A stretch of 64,000 nucleotides of DNA. Source: Clitopilus passeckerianus. Lineage: Eukaryota; Basidiomycota; Agaricomycetes; Agaricales; Entolomataceae. The DNA lies in assembly GCA_944990035.1 (NCBI GenBank), contig CALYLX010000142.1, positions 620,001-684,000 of the forward strand, read 5' to 3'. Both the position numbers and the translations under genes were made by a program. Positions 54,968-64,000 of the stretch are shown here, in pieces. The notes under the pieces are model-generated. The model worked only from the letters and a program-made list of their open reading frames with translations, did not search any database and was not told the DNA's origin. Position 1 is the first letter of the stretch. Each line of letters begins with the position of its first letter.

Positions 54968-56596
54968 ATGCATCCTGCTTTAACAGTTCCGGAGATTGTT
55001 TCGCTCGTATGTTGGAGTATTCGCTCTTCGCCTTCCGATGGGGCCAGGACCCTTTTTGCTCTAGCGTTGGCCGGGAGAGCTCTTAGTGAAACGGCTCTCG
55101 ACGCTCTGTGGTTTCGGGTGAAGGGCGTAGTCCCACTTATAAAGTGTATGGGATGGGATCTGTGGCGTCAGGAGCTTGATTCATATGGCCGTGTTGTGAG
55201 TTGGTCTTCACTGGCTGACTCCTTAAACTGAATCGAATCCTATCTGAAGTATTTTCAGCGCCATCTTTGTCCTGACGACATTAGATCTTTACTCAAATGC
55301 GCATCCAGGATTCGAGAATATACTGAGGGGTATCACAGTACGCATGAGGATGTATACCCGACAATCTACAAGGCGCTGTGGGGTCGGGGACCTCTTACAC
55401 CGAATCTTCGTAAACTAGAAACACAGAGTGCGGAGTTTCTGGATTTTATTCACCTCTTCGCGACCGAAAAACTTCAGTCACTCCAAGTGAGTCTACACCA
55501 CTATCGAAGTGACTACGACGGCTATGTATATACCTTTGCCGAGCCAAACGTATCCCTGCTAGCAACTATCCCCGTCTGGTGCCCGGCCTTGACGCAGGTA
55601 TCACTAGAAGGCAACAAGAAACAGGGCTGGGAGATCGAGGTCTTCTGCGAAGTTGCATCCCAACTGCGTCACCTCACTAAATTCAAGACTGACTATCTCC
55701 CAGTGGATGCTCTTCGCCATCTCTCGAGGTCGATCTCTTTGAAGGAGCTCACCTTCCACTCATATATGTTCCTCGAAGGTGATACAGACGGGGGGGCAGA
55801 TGTTATTGAGCCAGATATCGAGCCATACCCAGCATTGACCAAAATACAGGTATACGATGCAGACTACTTGTCGTGCGCCAAATGCATTCGATCCTTGCCG
55901 TCTACAACCCCTATTTCTTCCTTTCATTTTGGCGTTGCCGAGGGATGGAAGTCTCCATCCGACTGGATGACTCTCATCAACGCCGTAGCCGATCGGTTCT
56001 CAGCTTCGGTCGAATCGCTCAGTGTACTAGACCTCTTACAACCCGAGTTCTTCTTTTCGGGCTTACAAGCGCCGTACCAGCAATACATACAACTACCCAC
56101 TCGATGTATCACGGATTTGGGTTTGTGGACAAAACTAGCTCAAATTCATTTTCGCTATCCTGGCGGGTATGATGTAGACGACCAACAAATCGATACTTTA
56201 TCGTCGACCCTTCCCAACCTTTCCGAATTTCTCCTTGAAACGACTTGCCCACCCCCTGTAGACATGCCACCCCGAATTACTCTTGCCAGTCTTGCCCACC
56301 TCTCCGGGAATTGCTCAAAGTTGACGACACTTGCCTTGACGCTTGACGCTCGCACAGCAAGGTTCCCGGCTACATGCCCCCAGGCCAAGAATTGGAGGGT
56401 AGAGCAGTTTGCTGTCGGCTGGTCCCTCCTAGACGCTCCTGGGAAGGTAGCTGATTTCATCTTCCACACAACTCCGAGGGTAGGGATTTCACTCTACATG
56501 GGGGAGAAGCGAATGTCAGGAGGTCAAGAGAAAATGGTAGCTCTTTGGGACGAGGTAGGCAGGGAGATCAGCCACCTTGCCGAGACTAGATCGTGA
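54968..56596 (+). CDS. F-box / LRR-like protein (intact paralogue of the 51.2-kb pseudogene)
   Basis: Two exons: 54968-55195 (76 codons) and 55259-56596, separated by a 63-nt phase-0 intron (GTGAGT...TTTCAG), giving about 521 residues. The F-box reads 'LALAGRALSETALDALWFRV' followed by 'PLIKCMGWDLW'. Exon 2 opens 'RHLCPDDIRSLLKCASRIRE' and contains LRR-like segments: 'LTPNLRKLETQSAEF', 'LRHLTKFKTDYLPVDALRHL' and 'LPNLSEFLLETTCPPPV'. It ends with 'LWDEVGREISHLAETRS'. The intron position after the F-box is the same as in the copies at 5-9 and 21-27 kb, so all share one ancestor. Predicted SCF substrate receptor, target unknown. Confidence 0.87.
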
Positions 56597-57249
56597 GCTG
56601 CAGAGAGCGAAGTATTCGATGGGAGTATAATCGAGTTTGAAAGCGCTTCAAGTTGGGCTGGAGCTTGTAGAATAGTGCATCATGAGCTCCCTCCAGTCCC
56701 CCTACATATCATATTTACCGGTCTGTGCACAATAGCGTTGAAAGTCAGAATCATATTGGCTTATGCGGGGCTTCTTCGTGTTGTAGACCAAAAATAATGA
56801 CATTCGATTAGGAGAAGCAGATATGAAGAATTAAAGTCTACTTTTAGGTAAACTTCCCATTATAACATACGGGGGCGTGTGTGGATGTCATATGGATAAA
56901 GAAATGAGACAATCAAACCATAGCTAAAGGTAGCAGACGGAACCCATTATTGAGAGGATATGGTTGTTCGAACGATTCAGTATGGAGAACTAGAAAGTTA
57001 GGCCCATCAAGCGACTGTATATGGGCACTGAGGCACCTCGAGCTCCCGGAGACGGTTCTAGAGTCCGCTGCCGGAAGCTCTCGGGCTTGCCCTTTGGTGA
57101 GGTTGAGGCCGTGAAGCTCAAAGAGCTTTCAAATATTCGGCCGGCGTGTTTCTCTACAAGAAGCATACTGTGAAGAATGAGTAAAATGCAGGCGGAATAT
57201 AGTGTTTCAAACTCACACTTCTAACCAGGAAGGGTTCTCGTAGCTTACG
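56597..57249. other. Intergenic, no gene recognised
   Basis: 3' flanks of two convergent genes (the F-box gene and the 77-residue protein gene). No coding signal or repeat was recognised. Confidence 0.45.
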
Positions 57250-57537
57250 CTAAAATGATGGTCGAACTGGAGCTGCTGCTGACCAGCCATGCTTCTTTGC
57301 AGCTTTGGAGAATTCCGATGCAGAGGAGAGATCGCCAACGGCAGGTTTGATGTAGGTCTTTTCTTCTGCCTTAAGCTGAAGGGGGCCTGGTTAGAGTCGG
57401 CCAGAAGAGCGCAGTGCAAGACAACGTACCATCTTTTGGAATTTTCCTAGAAGTGAGGTGCTCGACTTCGAAGAGTCCCCTGAGGAACTGGTCTGAACGG
57501 AGAAGAGAGAAGCAGTGTATGCAGACTTGGCGGACAT
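57250..57537 (-). CDS. Small 77-residue protein, unassigned
   Basis: Exon 1 57430-57537 (36 codons, 'MSAKSAYTASLFSVQTSSSG') is joined by a short phase-0 intron (GTACGT...CTTCAG, 54 nt) to exon 2 57250-57375 ('LKAEEKTYIKPAVGDLSSAS', 'EFSKAAKKHGWSAAAPVRPS'), with stop TAG at 57250. The product is 77 residues, Ser/Lys/Ala-rich, with no signal peptide or membrane helix. A TATAAAA box at 57641-57647 lies about 104 nt before the ATG. The acceptor was chosen because it keeps a protein-like frame; using the earlier AG gives a different, less plausible tail. No family was recognised. Confidence 0.6.
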
Positions 57538-59598
57538 TTTCAAGTTGTATTGAAGAATGGAAGTGTTTGTGTTGGGGAGAGTTGATTGAGGTACTGGTTG
57601 AGGAGCTGAGTGATACTGTCGACCCCAGAACTCCCTCGTCTTTTATACCAGGATCGGAAATTTCAAACCTTCGCATATGTCACTAATTTCCGGAAACAAT
57701 GGTGAGCACAACGCGTCATTGCTTTACAAATTTTGTACCTCGAACCCTCGAACGCGTCCCGCTAGAGACGGTCCGCAGTCCGCGGGCTTTGAGCACAGTC
57801 ATTTTGCGCAGCCGTTTGGCGCTTATTCACCGAGAGAGGAAATCGGTTGAGAGGCCGAGTCAGCTGAGAGTCTACGACCGAGTCATTCCGGGAAGTTGGA
57901 GGGGCGCTTTGTAACTGCGGATTCGGGGGCGTCGATCAATGTAGGGTGTGTTCACTGCCAGCAGGGGCAGGGACAAGCAACTAGTTTCGGAGCACACCGA
58001 AAGGCTCGGAGAATTCAGTCATGACTGGCTCGGATAGAATTCCGAATCATGCACTTGGGCTTTGTCCTGGCAGGTCCTAAATGACTCGAATGCAGCACCG
58101 CTTAGTTGATGGTCTACCTGGGACGGAGGGAAGACAAAGCGACAGAAAGAGTCGGGTTAGTCGGAGACCCATATCACTGATCAACAACACGAAAATCTTT
58201 TTGTTACGTCAGCCTTCAAATGGGTATTTCGGCCGATGCGCAAATACTGGCGTGGCGCATTTCTTTGAGGATCGACAGGCGAGTTCGGCCGTACGCTCCG
58301 GTCTTTCATGCTTTGCTCTTCTCTCGAAGAATATGTTTTCCAGGGATTCATCGTACAGTGATGAAGAGGAATGAGCGATGGTCAACAAGACGTGGATACT
58401 AGGTCCTTTCAGTGACTGACGAAATGAAAAGGTGACAAAGCGATAAAGATCGAGGTACCACTCGCATTGACGACACAGAGGTACGAGTTCGCTTGTACGG
58501 TGCCAATTTCAAAGAGCAAAGCCTTTGCTGACAAGCATGTGCCAAAATAGGTTCGGATTGTTCGGTGTACCGTGTAGGTAGAAAGCCCGTCAGGTGAGCC
58601 TAAGGCGATCGGTAATAATACGGGAGGCGCTTGGGGGGTCAGAGTGAATGGCATACATGCTTTATCATCGTAAGGCCGCCTTATTACCTCAAAAACAATC
58701 GCGGGTGGGACCAAGACTTTCTAGCAACAGCCATCCAAGTCTCTGTATGGAATACCAGACTGACTGGGCTTCATTGGTGGCCACCCCAAGCATAAGAGGA
58801 GGCTCACGACCGGTACTCACATATGATGGTCCACTTGTGACGCGCCTATGAAAGTGGAAGTGCTAAAAATGCCTAGAATGTCGCGGAATCTATCACCACA
58901 AGGGCTCGTCCAAGCCAGGGATCTTGTTGTCAACGTTCTTCACCCAATTCTCCACCAACTGCTGCAAGTAACTAGCATCAACCACCTCACAAACTTTGAG
59001 AGCGCCAACCTTTACAGGCTGTCCAGCCTCCTCTATCCAATACTAGTGATAAGAATTTCTGCACATGAATACTAGGCAATGCGCATTTTAATTCGACTTG
59101 CGTAGCGCAAGGCCTAGCGTGAATGAGATTATATCACATTCCATCGTTTCACAGCATGACATCTGACTATCCAATTGAGTCAGAATGTTCACTAGCCTCG
59201 TATAATGAGAGCGGAGTGCCAGCGATCCTCTGTTAGACTCCCAAGCACTGGTCACGTCAAGTTGAGCGTTTCAACACGCAGGCAGTAGATTCAGAGCTTG
59301 AATTGCATCGTATTCCGTTGACCGTTGAGTTGCGGTATAGTCGGTAGGTATAGCGAAGCCACTGGTGCGAGAACGGAGATATAAATGTGGTTCTAACTTG
59401 ACTAGTTGGCTGCCAGAGTCGGAATCGACGTTCAAAAGATGTTCGCCAAGCCCATTCTGACATCATCACCTAGTCTGATCGGCAGGTACTTCCGAAAGGC
59501 CGATGCCATGATCTCAAAATGTCCTCACTCGGCCATTCTGCTGCACAGTCGTGAGCCTCTGGACTTTGTATCTTATCCGGTCAGATAACTACAAGAAC
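57538..59598. other. Gene-poor region
   Basis: About 2 kb between the small minus-strand gene and the BTB gene. It contains the TATA box at 57641-57647 and scattered short frames on both strands (58.1-59.1 kb) without motifs. No gene call is made. Confidence 0.4.
57641..57647 (-). promoter_or_regulatory. TATA box of the 77-residue protein gene
   Basis: TATAAAA on the minus strand, about 104 nt upstream of the ATG at 57537. The distance suggests a leader of roughly 70 nt. Confidence 0.55.
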
Positions 59599-61203
59599 AT
59601 GAGCTCAACTCTTGAACCTGTGCCGGAACAAACCAATATAATCGACAGCACCGTTCAAGAATCTGGTAAACGCCAGCGATGTTCAACAGAGAATAGCCCT
59701 CTTGCCAGTAACTCTAGAAGCGTGAAGAGAGCTCGGGCATCAACTTCAAGCTCAGAAATGGACTCGACGGAAGTGGAGATGGCTTTTGAGTCTGATCTAG
59801 TCGCTAAACGTGACTCGGACTACTACTTCAATGATGGCAGCTCTATATTCCTTGTTGAAGACACATTATTCAATGTGAGCCCACCCTCTATATATCCTCT
59901 TTTGCACAAATACTAACACATATTGACCTCACAGGTTCACCGCTCTCTACTGAGCAGGGACTCCTCCAGCTTCGGCACGATGTTTAGTCTGCCTCAAGGT
60001 GACAGTATCGCCGAGGGTCTGTCAGACGATAATCCGATTGTCCTCCTGGGCGACACCGTTTCAGAATTCAGAAACTTCCTTTGGGCCATCTATGCATTGT
60101 GAGACAATTGCATCTTTCCTTGCAATTAGCCCTGTTCAATCTAGGGGTCTAGATTGAACAGGGCTAATGAATAGGACTATTGACGACTCAACTAACGTCA
60201 TAATACCGCGCTGTCAAGACCATCAGAAGTACGCGCTGCCACATCGCCGAACGCGAACGTATCTCGGCTAATTGATGTCGCTCGTGTGGCCAACAAATAT
60301 ACATTCAAGTCCTTGGAATCCTGGGCGCTAGAGTCACTACACGAATACGTCACTCGCAAACCGTCGCCCCTTCTCTCAGCAGGTGTAGCCGCCGCTAGTG
60401 GGACTGTCCAACCATCCACAATATTTCATGATCCCACTCGCAATGCCAAACCCATCACCTCTGCTCAGAACATCGAGGAATTGACCAAGCTCATCCGGCT
60501 CGCACAGATGTGCAGCCACAAACCCCTCCTCGACACCATGATCGCGCATCTAACGCAGCTCATGGGGCTCTCCGTGAAGTACGCGTATCTGGCCTTGAGC
60601 CTTGCAGATGAATTAGACCTCCGCTCTCTACGAGGTGTTGCATCTCTGGAAGTCATGCAGAAGAGGCCAATCGTCCGGCGAGCAGGGATCGACGACATCC
60701 TCGACTCTTCATCATTGCTATCCATTAATGATAGCACCTCTACCATCACCAGCAGTACGTCCATCAGCACTACAGCGAGCTCCAGCAGTACTATGTCCAC
60801 CCAAGAGAGCAGTGACACTGATATAGGCGATATCACCCTCACACCCACACAACAGCTACGGCTGCTCTCTGGGTATTACCGCCTTACCCGAATCTGGGAA
60901 CGTCTGCGGACGTCTCCGCCCTCGTTTGACCATACTCCCGCTTGCGGTGCTAATTGGCACCAACAAGGCTGCACCCAGAGCTGGTTGGAGTTTTGGAAGG
61001 AGAGGACGAGGACGGATACGGTGATCAGCCTTGGCCCGGCGGATGTGGTGGGCAGGCTGAAGCAGGTGCAGAAGGAGTATGATAAATGGGGGAGTGCGCC
61101 GTATATGCACCATGAGTGCAGAAATTCGGCGAGGAGAGCTATCTCGGAGGTCTTGAAGAAGATAGAGGAAGCATTGCCGGATTTCTTCTGTGATGATGCT
61201 TGA
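59599..61203 (+). CDS. BTB/POZ-domain protein
   Basis: Three exons starting at ATG 59599. Exon 1 is a charged Ser-rich N-terminus ending 'DSDYYFNDGSSIFLVEDTLF'. Exon 2 continues the BTB fold: 'NVHRSLLSRDSSSFGTMFSL' and 'NPIVLLGDTVSEFRNFLWAI'. Exon 3 gives 'VARVANKYTFKSLESWALES' and a helical region with a low-complexity Ser/Thr tract (about 60716-60810), ending 'EALPDFFCDDA'. The D-(x)3-F...V-H-(x)3-L pattern is the BTB core used for dimerisation and Cullin-3 adaptor binding. In mushrooms these proteins form a large uncharacterised family. The second intron (about 60100-60221) is longer than usual and contains a perfect hairpin. Confidence 0.88.
60125..60168. repeat. Perfect 20-bp inverted repeat with 4-nt loop, inside an intron
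   Basis: The arm at 60125-60144 (starting ATTAGCCCTG) is the exact reverse complement of the arm at 60149-60168 (ending CAGGGCTAAT), separated by GGGT. It lies within the second intron of the BTB gene, between a GTGAGA donor near 60100 and the CAAG acceptor near 60221. Confidence 0.95.
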
Positions 61204-61368
61204 AAGCCTAAGATAGACCATATCGTGGACTGCATTATTTATGGGGACTTCGTATACGATTGTATGTGCATGTATGTGTAACGAGTCCTGTAATAATATC
61301 AGCCTACCTATTTCTGCACGGGGAAGTAGGAGAATAGCGTACACAAGTTTGGAATGCTCTCAGGCGAC

Positions 61369-62008
61369 CTAGTTTCTCCTTGTCCCATTCCTACTCCGTT
61401 TGCCCGGTATCATTCCAGGAGGATTTGCAGCAGCCCGTCCTTCTCCTTCGTTCGAGATCCCATTGATATTCGCCCCGTTGAGTTGTACCAGGGGTTCTGA
61501 AGTGGTTGGTGTTGGGGCACTGGTTGTTGTGCCAGGGACTATCATCATACTCCTCATAAGAGCGTCAATATCCTTAGTCGTAGGTTGCTGCTCCAAGCCG
61601 ACGCGTGAGCCTCGCAGGACCATCTGCTCAAACAATTCCTCATCTTCCAGTTGTTCGATGGTATCACGAAGGTTGTCAAGGATATTGTTGAACATTTCTG
61701 TATAAAAAAGACGCGTCTGTCAGTCTACGCCAGGAAACAGGAGGTTCCTCATGCCTACCTTTCTCCTCATCCGAGCCTGGAGCCGGTCTCTGCAACAGAG
61801 GACCCAAGTTGGCTTTCTCTTCCTCATCTGTAGGCAAGCCTAGCTGAAGCCTCTCCTCGCACTTCTTCTCAAATTCAACGTCATCAAGGTCGACATCAGA
61901 CAACGATGTCTGGTCTTCTGGGTAAGAGGTGCCGATAGAGCTTGCTGGAGAAGGAGCTCGCAGAACAGGCGGCGCGTATTCAGTGTGATGTTGTTGCTGG
62001 TTGGGCAT
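61369..62008 (-). CDS. Acidic/coiled conserved protein of unknown function
   Basis: Two exons. Exon 1 from ATG 62008 ('MPNQQQHHTEYAPPVLRAPS') carries 'LSDVDLDDVEFEKKCEERLQ' and 'LGLPTDEEEKANLGPLLQRP'. A phase-1 intron (GTAGGC...TATACAG) joins to 'EMFNNILDNLRDTIEQLEDE', 'ELFEQMVLRGSRVGLEQQPT' and 'KDIDALMRSMM'. The C-terminus is disordered and basic ('GKRSRNGTRRN'). The central helix looks like a coiled coil. The regular acidic segment and the conserved 'LFEQMVLRGS' suggest a protein-interaction role. I do not recognise a named family. Length is about 190 residues. Confidence 0.7.
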
Positions 62009-62184
62009 GTTGGCAACTTTGTCACGATGGCCAGGGAATGTTCATCCGTGCGGTGGATTGAAAATATCACCAATCAGACAAAGCCAAATTCATGAGTGGT
62101 GGGGGACAAAAACCAAGTTCACTTTGCTGTGCGGGCGCGACGCGATCAAGATTCAGACGTTCGCAGGCAAAATAAAAAGATGAA

Positions 62185-62263
62185 GGCACTACCAGGGTTC
62201 GAACCTGGGTCTTGGGAAGATTACTTTCAAAATCCCAAGTGATAACCACTACACTATAGCGCC
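62185..62263 (-). tRNA. tRNA-Gln (TTG) with short (about 8-nt) intron
   Basis: The minus strand folds with acceptor GGCGCTA/TAGTGCC, anticodon stem TGGGA/TCCCA and T-arm CCAGG-TTCGAAC-CCTGG. The anticodon loop is TTTTGA followed by about 8 extra nt, giving TTG at positions 34-36. The variable loop is AGAC. Length of 79 equals a 71-nt tRNA plus the intron. Confidence 0.85.
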
Positions 62264-62374
62264 GTTGGAAAACATTGGGCAAAGGGAAACTCGGCTCGGG
62301 ACACGGATCGCAGGATAGCGGATGAATAGATGGAAAAACCTAGAAATACAGTTCATGTTGCTATTCGCCTAATG

Positions 62375-64000
62375 TTACAAAGAGTCCTCGTAAAACATCT
62401 GTAAAGAACCAAGAACATGTTCAATTGTTGGTCGCTTTTCCGCGACATCGCCCCAACAACGCTGCATGAGATCCCATTGAGCATCCGACACGAAGGTTTT
62501 GGCGGGCCGTCGAGGCTTGTTGCCCCGGTGCAGTTCAATAACCACTTGTGCGTCGCTACGCAGATAGTGATACGGAATTCGGCCAGAAAGCACCTATTCA
62601 TGGATCAGACTCGGAGAAACTTAAAGACAAGCGAAAGTTCGAACCTCGAGCATGATACTACCGAATGAATAGATGTCATTCCAAGTCGTAACCTGAGGGG
62701 GATTACCTTCCTCGTCGGTTATCTGATACAACAAGGCATCCGTCCAGCGGACAGCCCCTCCGATTGTAGTTGTCAGGAAGGCAGATCCTTGGAATTCCGC
62801 CATGACATTTGATAAGCCGAAGTCACAGAGACACGCCGTTCCTTCGTCTGTAAGAAGGATATTGCTCTGTTGGACAGGGATTAGGCTGGAAAACATCGAA
62901 GATTAATGGAAGCTGCTAACCCCAGAGAGGTCACCATGCACAATTGACCGAGAATGTACTACGCGGGAATGATATCAGCAACAGCTCATAGAAAAGCGGG
63001 GCTCGCTTACAATAGTAGAGACCATCTGCAATCTCACAAAGCTGGGGTAGACGTATTAGTTACCGTCGGAAAAGGGTCGGTGCATAGACGCTCACAAGCT
63101 TTAACCGTTCATTGGGCGAGAGGATGTCTCCGCATCGTTCTAGATACTTGGTGACATTTCCTCTTTCCAGCCAAGGACAAACCATCGACGTGTAATGTCC
63201 AAAGTCCGAAACTACTCCATGAAGTTTGAGGATGTTCGGGTGATCCAGGTTCTTCCATATGCTCAATTCTCGGCGAAGACGCTGAACAAAATTTTCGTGA
63301 GTACAAGACATCTTGGAACGGTAAGTAACCCACTTTGACCATCCGTTCCTCGGCCTCGGAATCACCCATCTTCGATCTGAGCACTTTGACAGCAACCTTC
63401 CGGAAGATGATCTGTTCAATGCCACGTTTTGGAGGCCCAAGAAGCCTGATACGCTACCTTTACTTCTCGACCATTATGTCGCCAAGTACCCTTCCATACA
63501 TCCGAGAAACCTCCATGAGCGGCGGGATAACTGCCATCTCGCTTGATCTGCCCAGTTAGATCTGACAGCGCTGCATAGTTCTCTTCAGAACCTGTAAAAT
63601 CCAAAATTAGCTGGGTGACGTATCTGAGATGAATCTCTATCGACATACGGATACCGTCATTCATCGGCGGGGTAGGGGGTCGGTCCCGGCTAAGTATTGC
63701 GTCTCTTGCGCTGATTGGCGAAGGACTCCGGAGAATTTCGTCTTGGCCTGCGCTGAAAAGTGTCGGGAGCAGACCAGGACTGAATTGGAAGTCGTTATTC
63801 CGCTCTGGTCGAAAAACGAATGAGGATGTTTCTGATTGAGGGCCTTTCCGGGCTTTCAAGCTCCATGATTTCTTGTGCAAAATCTTGAGGCCTGGTACAC
63901 TTTCGTCCTCTAGAAAGTGCAACCGTGTCAGGAATAACCAGGGGAATGGCTGAAGTAGGAAACATACCGGAGAGCTGCTCGGTGGGATCATCTACTGGGA
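62375..64000 (-). CDS. TKL-like protein kinase, N-terminus beyond window
   Basis: The catalytic domain is spread over several short exons and ends at 62375. The glycine-rich loop region reads 'GSYPAAHGGFSDVWKGTWRH'. After an intron, 'VAVKVLRSKMGDSEAEERMV' provides the ATP-binding Lys, and 'RRELSIWKNLDHPNILKLHG' is helix C with its Glu. 'HSRSIVHGDLSG' (catalytic loop HGD) joins across an intron to 'SNILLTDEGTACLCDFGLSN' (DFG). 'NDIYSFGSIMLEV' and 'DAQWDLMQRCWGDVAEKRPT' are the C-lobe motifs typical of TKL/tyrosine-kinase-like kinases expanded in mushrooms. Catalytic residues are all present, so it should be active. Upstream exons ('VDDPTEQLSG') continue past position 64000. Confidence 0.9.

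Noticed and set aside
57371..57676. 101-codon minus-strand frame as the main gene
   Set aside because: It contains the TATA box and 5' leader; the 36-codon frame starting at 57537 gives a better protein and splice.

Overview
The window is nuclear DNA of a mushroom-forming basidiomycete (Agaricomycetes). The evidence is many 50-70 nt GT-AG introns, repeated F-box/leucine-rich genes of the basidiomycete type (MHxCLx start, 'LALTCRAFxEPALxALW' box), a DUF6534-type membrane protein, a basidiomycete arrestin-like protein, and tRNA genes with introns after position 37. Gene identities come from reading translated exons; there were no database searches. Splice sites were placed by hand, from frame, GT/AG and, where available, paralogues inside the window.

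Layout. 1-4.5 kb: N-terminus of a Rad4/XPC repair protein (minus), an MFS transporter (plus), a RidA-like protein (minus). 4.9 kb: tRNA-Glu. 5.3-9.3 kb: two minus-strand F-box genes, one with a single in-frame TGA. 9.8-13 kb: ribonucleotide reductase large subunit with a 4-nt microexon and a cluster of ACGCGT boxes in its first introns. 14.2-19.5 kb: arrestin-like protein, kinase-like protein with an in-frame TAA, and a small His-rich protein; the last two share a duplicated core promoter. 19.7-28.8 kb: two decayed copies of a deaminase-like gene in opposite orientation bracket a P-loop kinase gene and three tandem F-box genes. 29-41 kb: housekeeping block with queuosine salvage (QNG1), a DCAF5-like WD40 protein, an F-box gene, EBP2, and AMP deaminase. 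41.5-47.9 kb: seven more tRNA-Glu or tRNA-Glu-like copies, most with introns and several decayed, around a gene that fuses an E2-like ubiquitin-conjugating domain to an F-box and a long disordered tail. 48-57 kb: a DUF6534 membrane protein split into many short exons, a dead F-box copy and its intact paralogue, and a 77-residue protein gene. 59.6-64 kb: BTB/POZ protein with a perfect 20-bp hairpin in an intron, an unassigned acidic protein, tRNA-Gln, and a TKL-like kinase running off the right edge.

Together this is a conserved housekeeping backbone (DNA repair, dNTP and purine metabolism, ribosome biogenesis, queuosine salvage, tRNAs) with lineage-specific ubiquitin-related families inserted (eight F-box/LRR copies, the E2-F-box fusion, the BTB protein, the WD40 receptor). 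The inserted families show repeated birth and decay: tandem copies, nonsense codons, 1-nt deletions and eroded active sites. The strongest candidates for something undescribed are the E2-F-box fusion, the RNR1 microexon with its intronic ACGCGT cluster, the intronic hairpin and the duplicated promoter.
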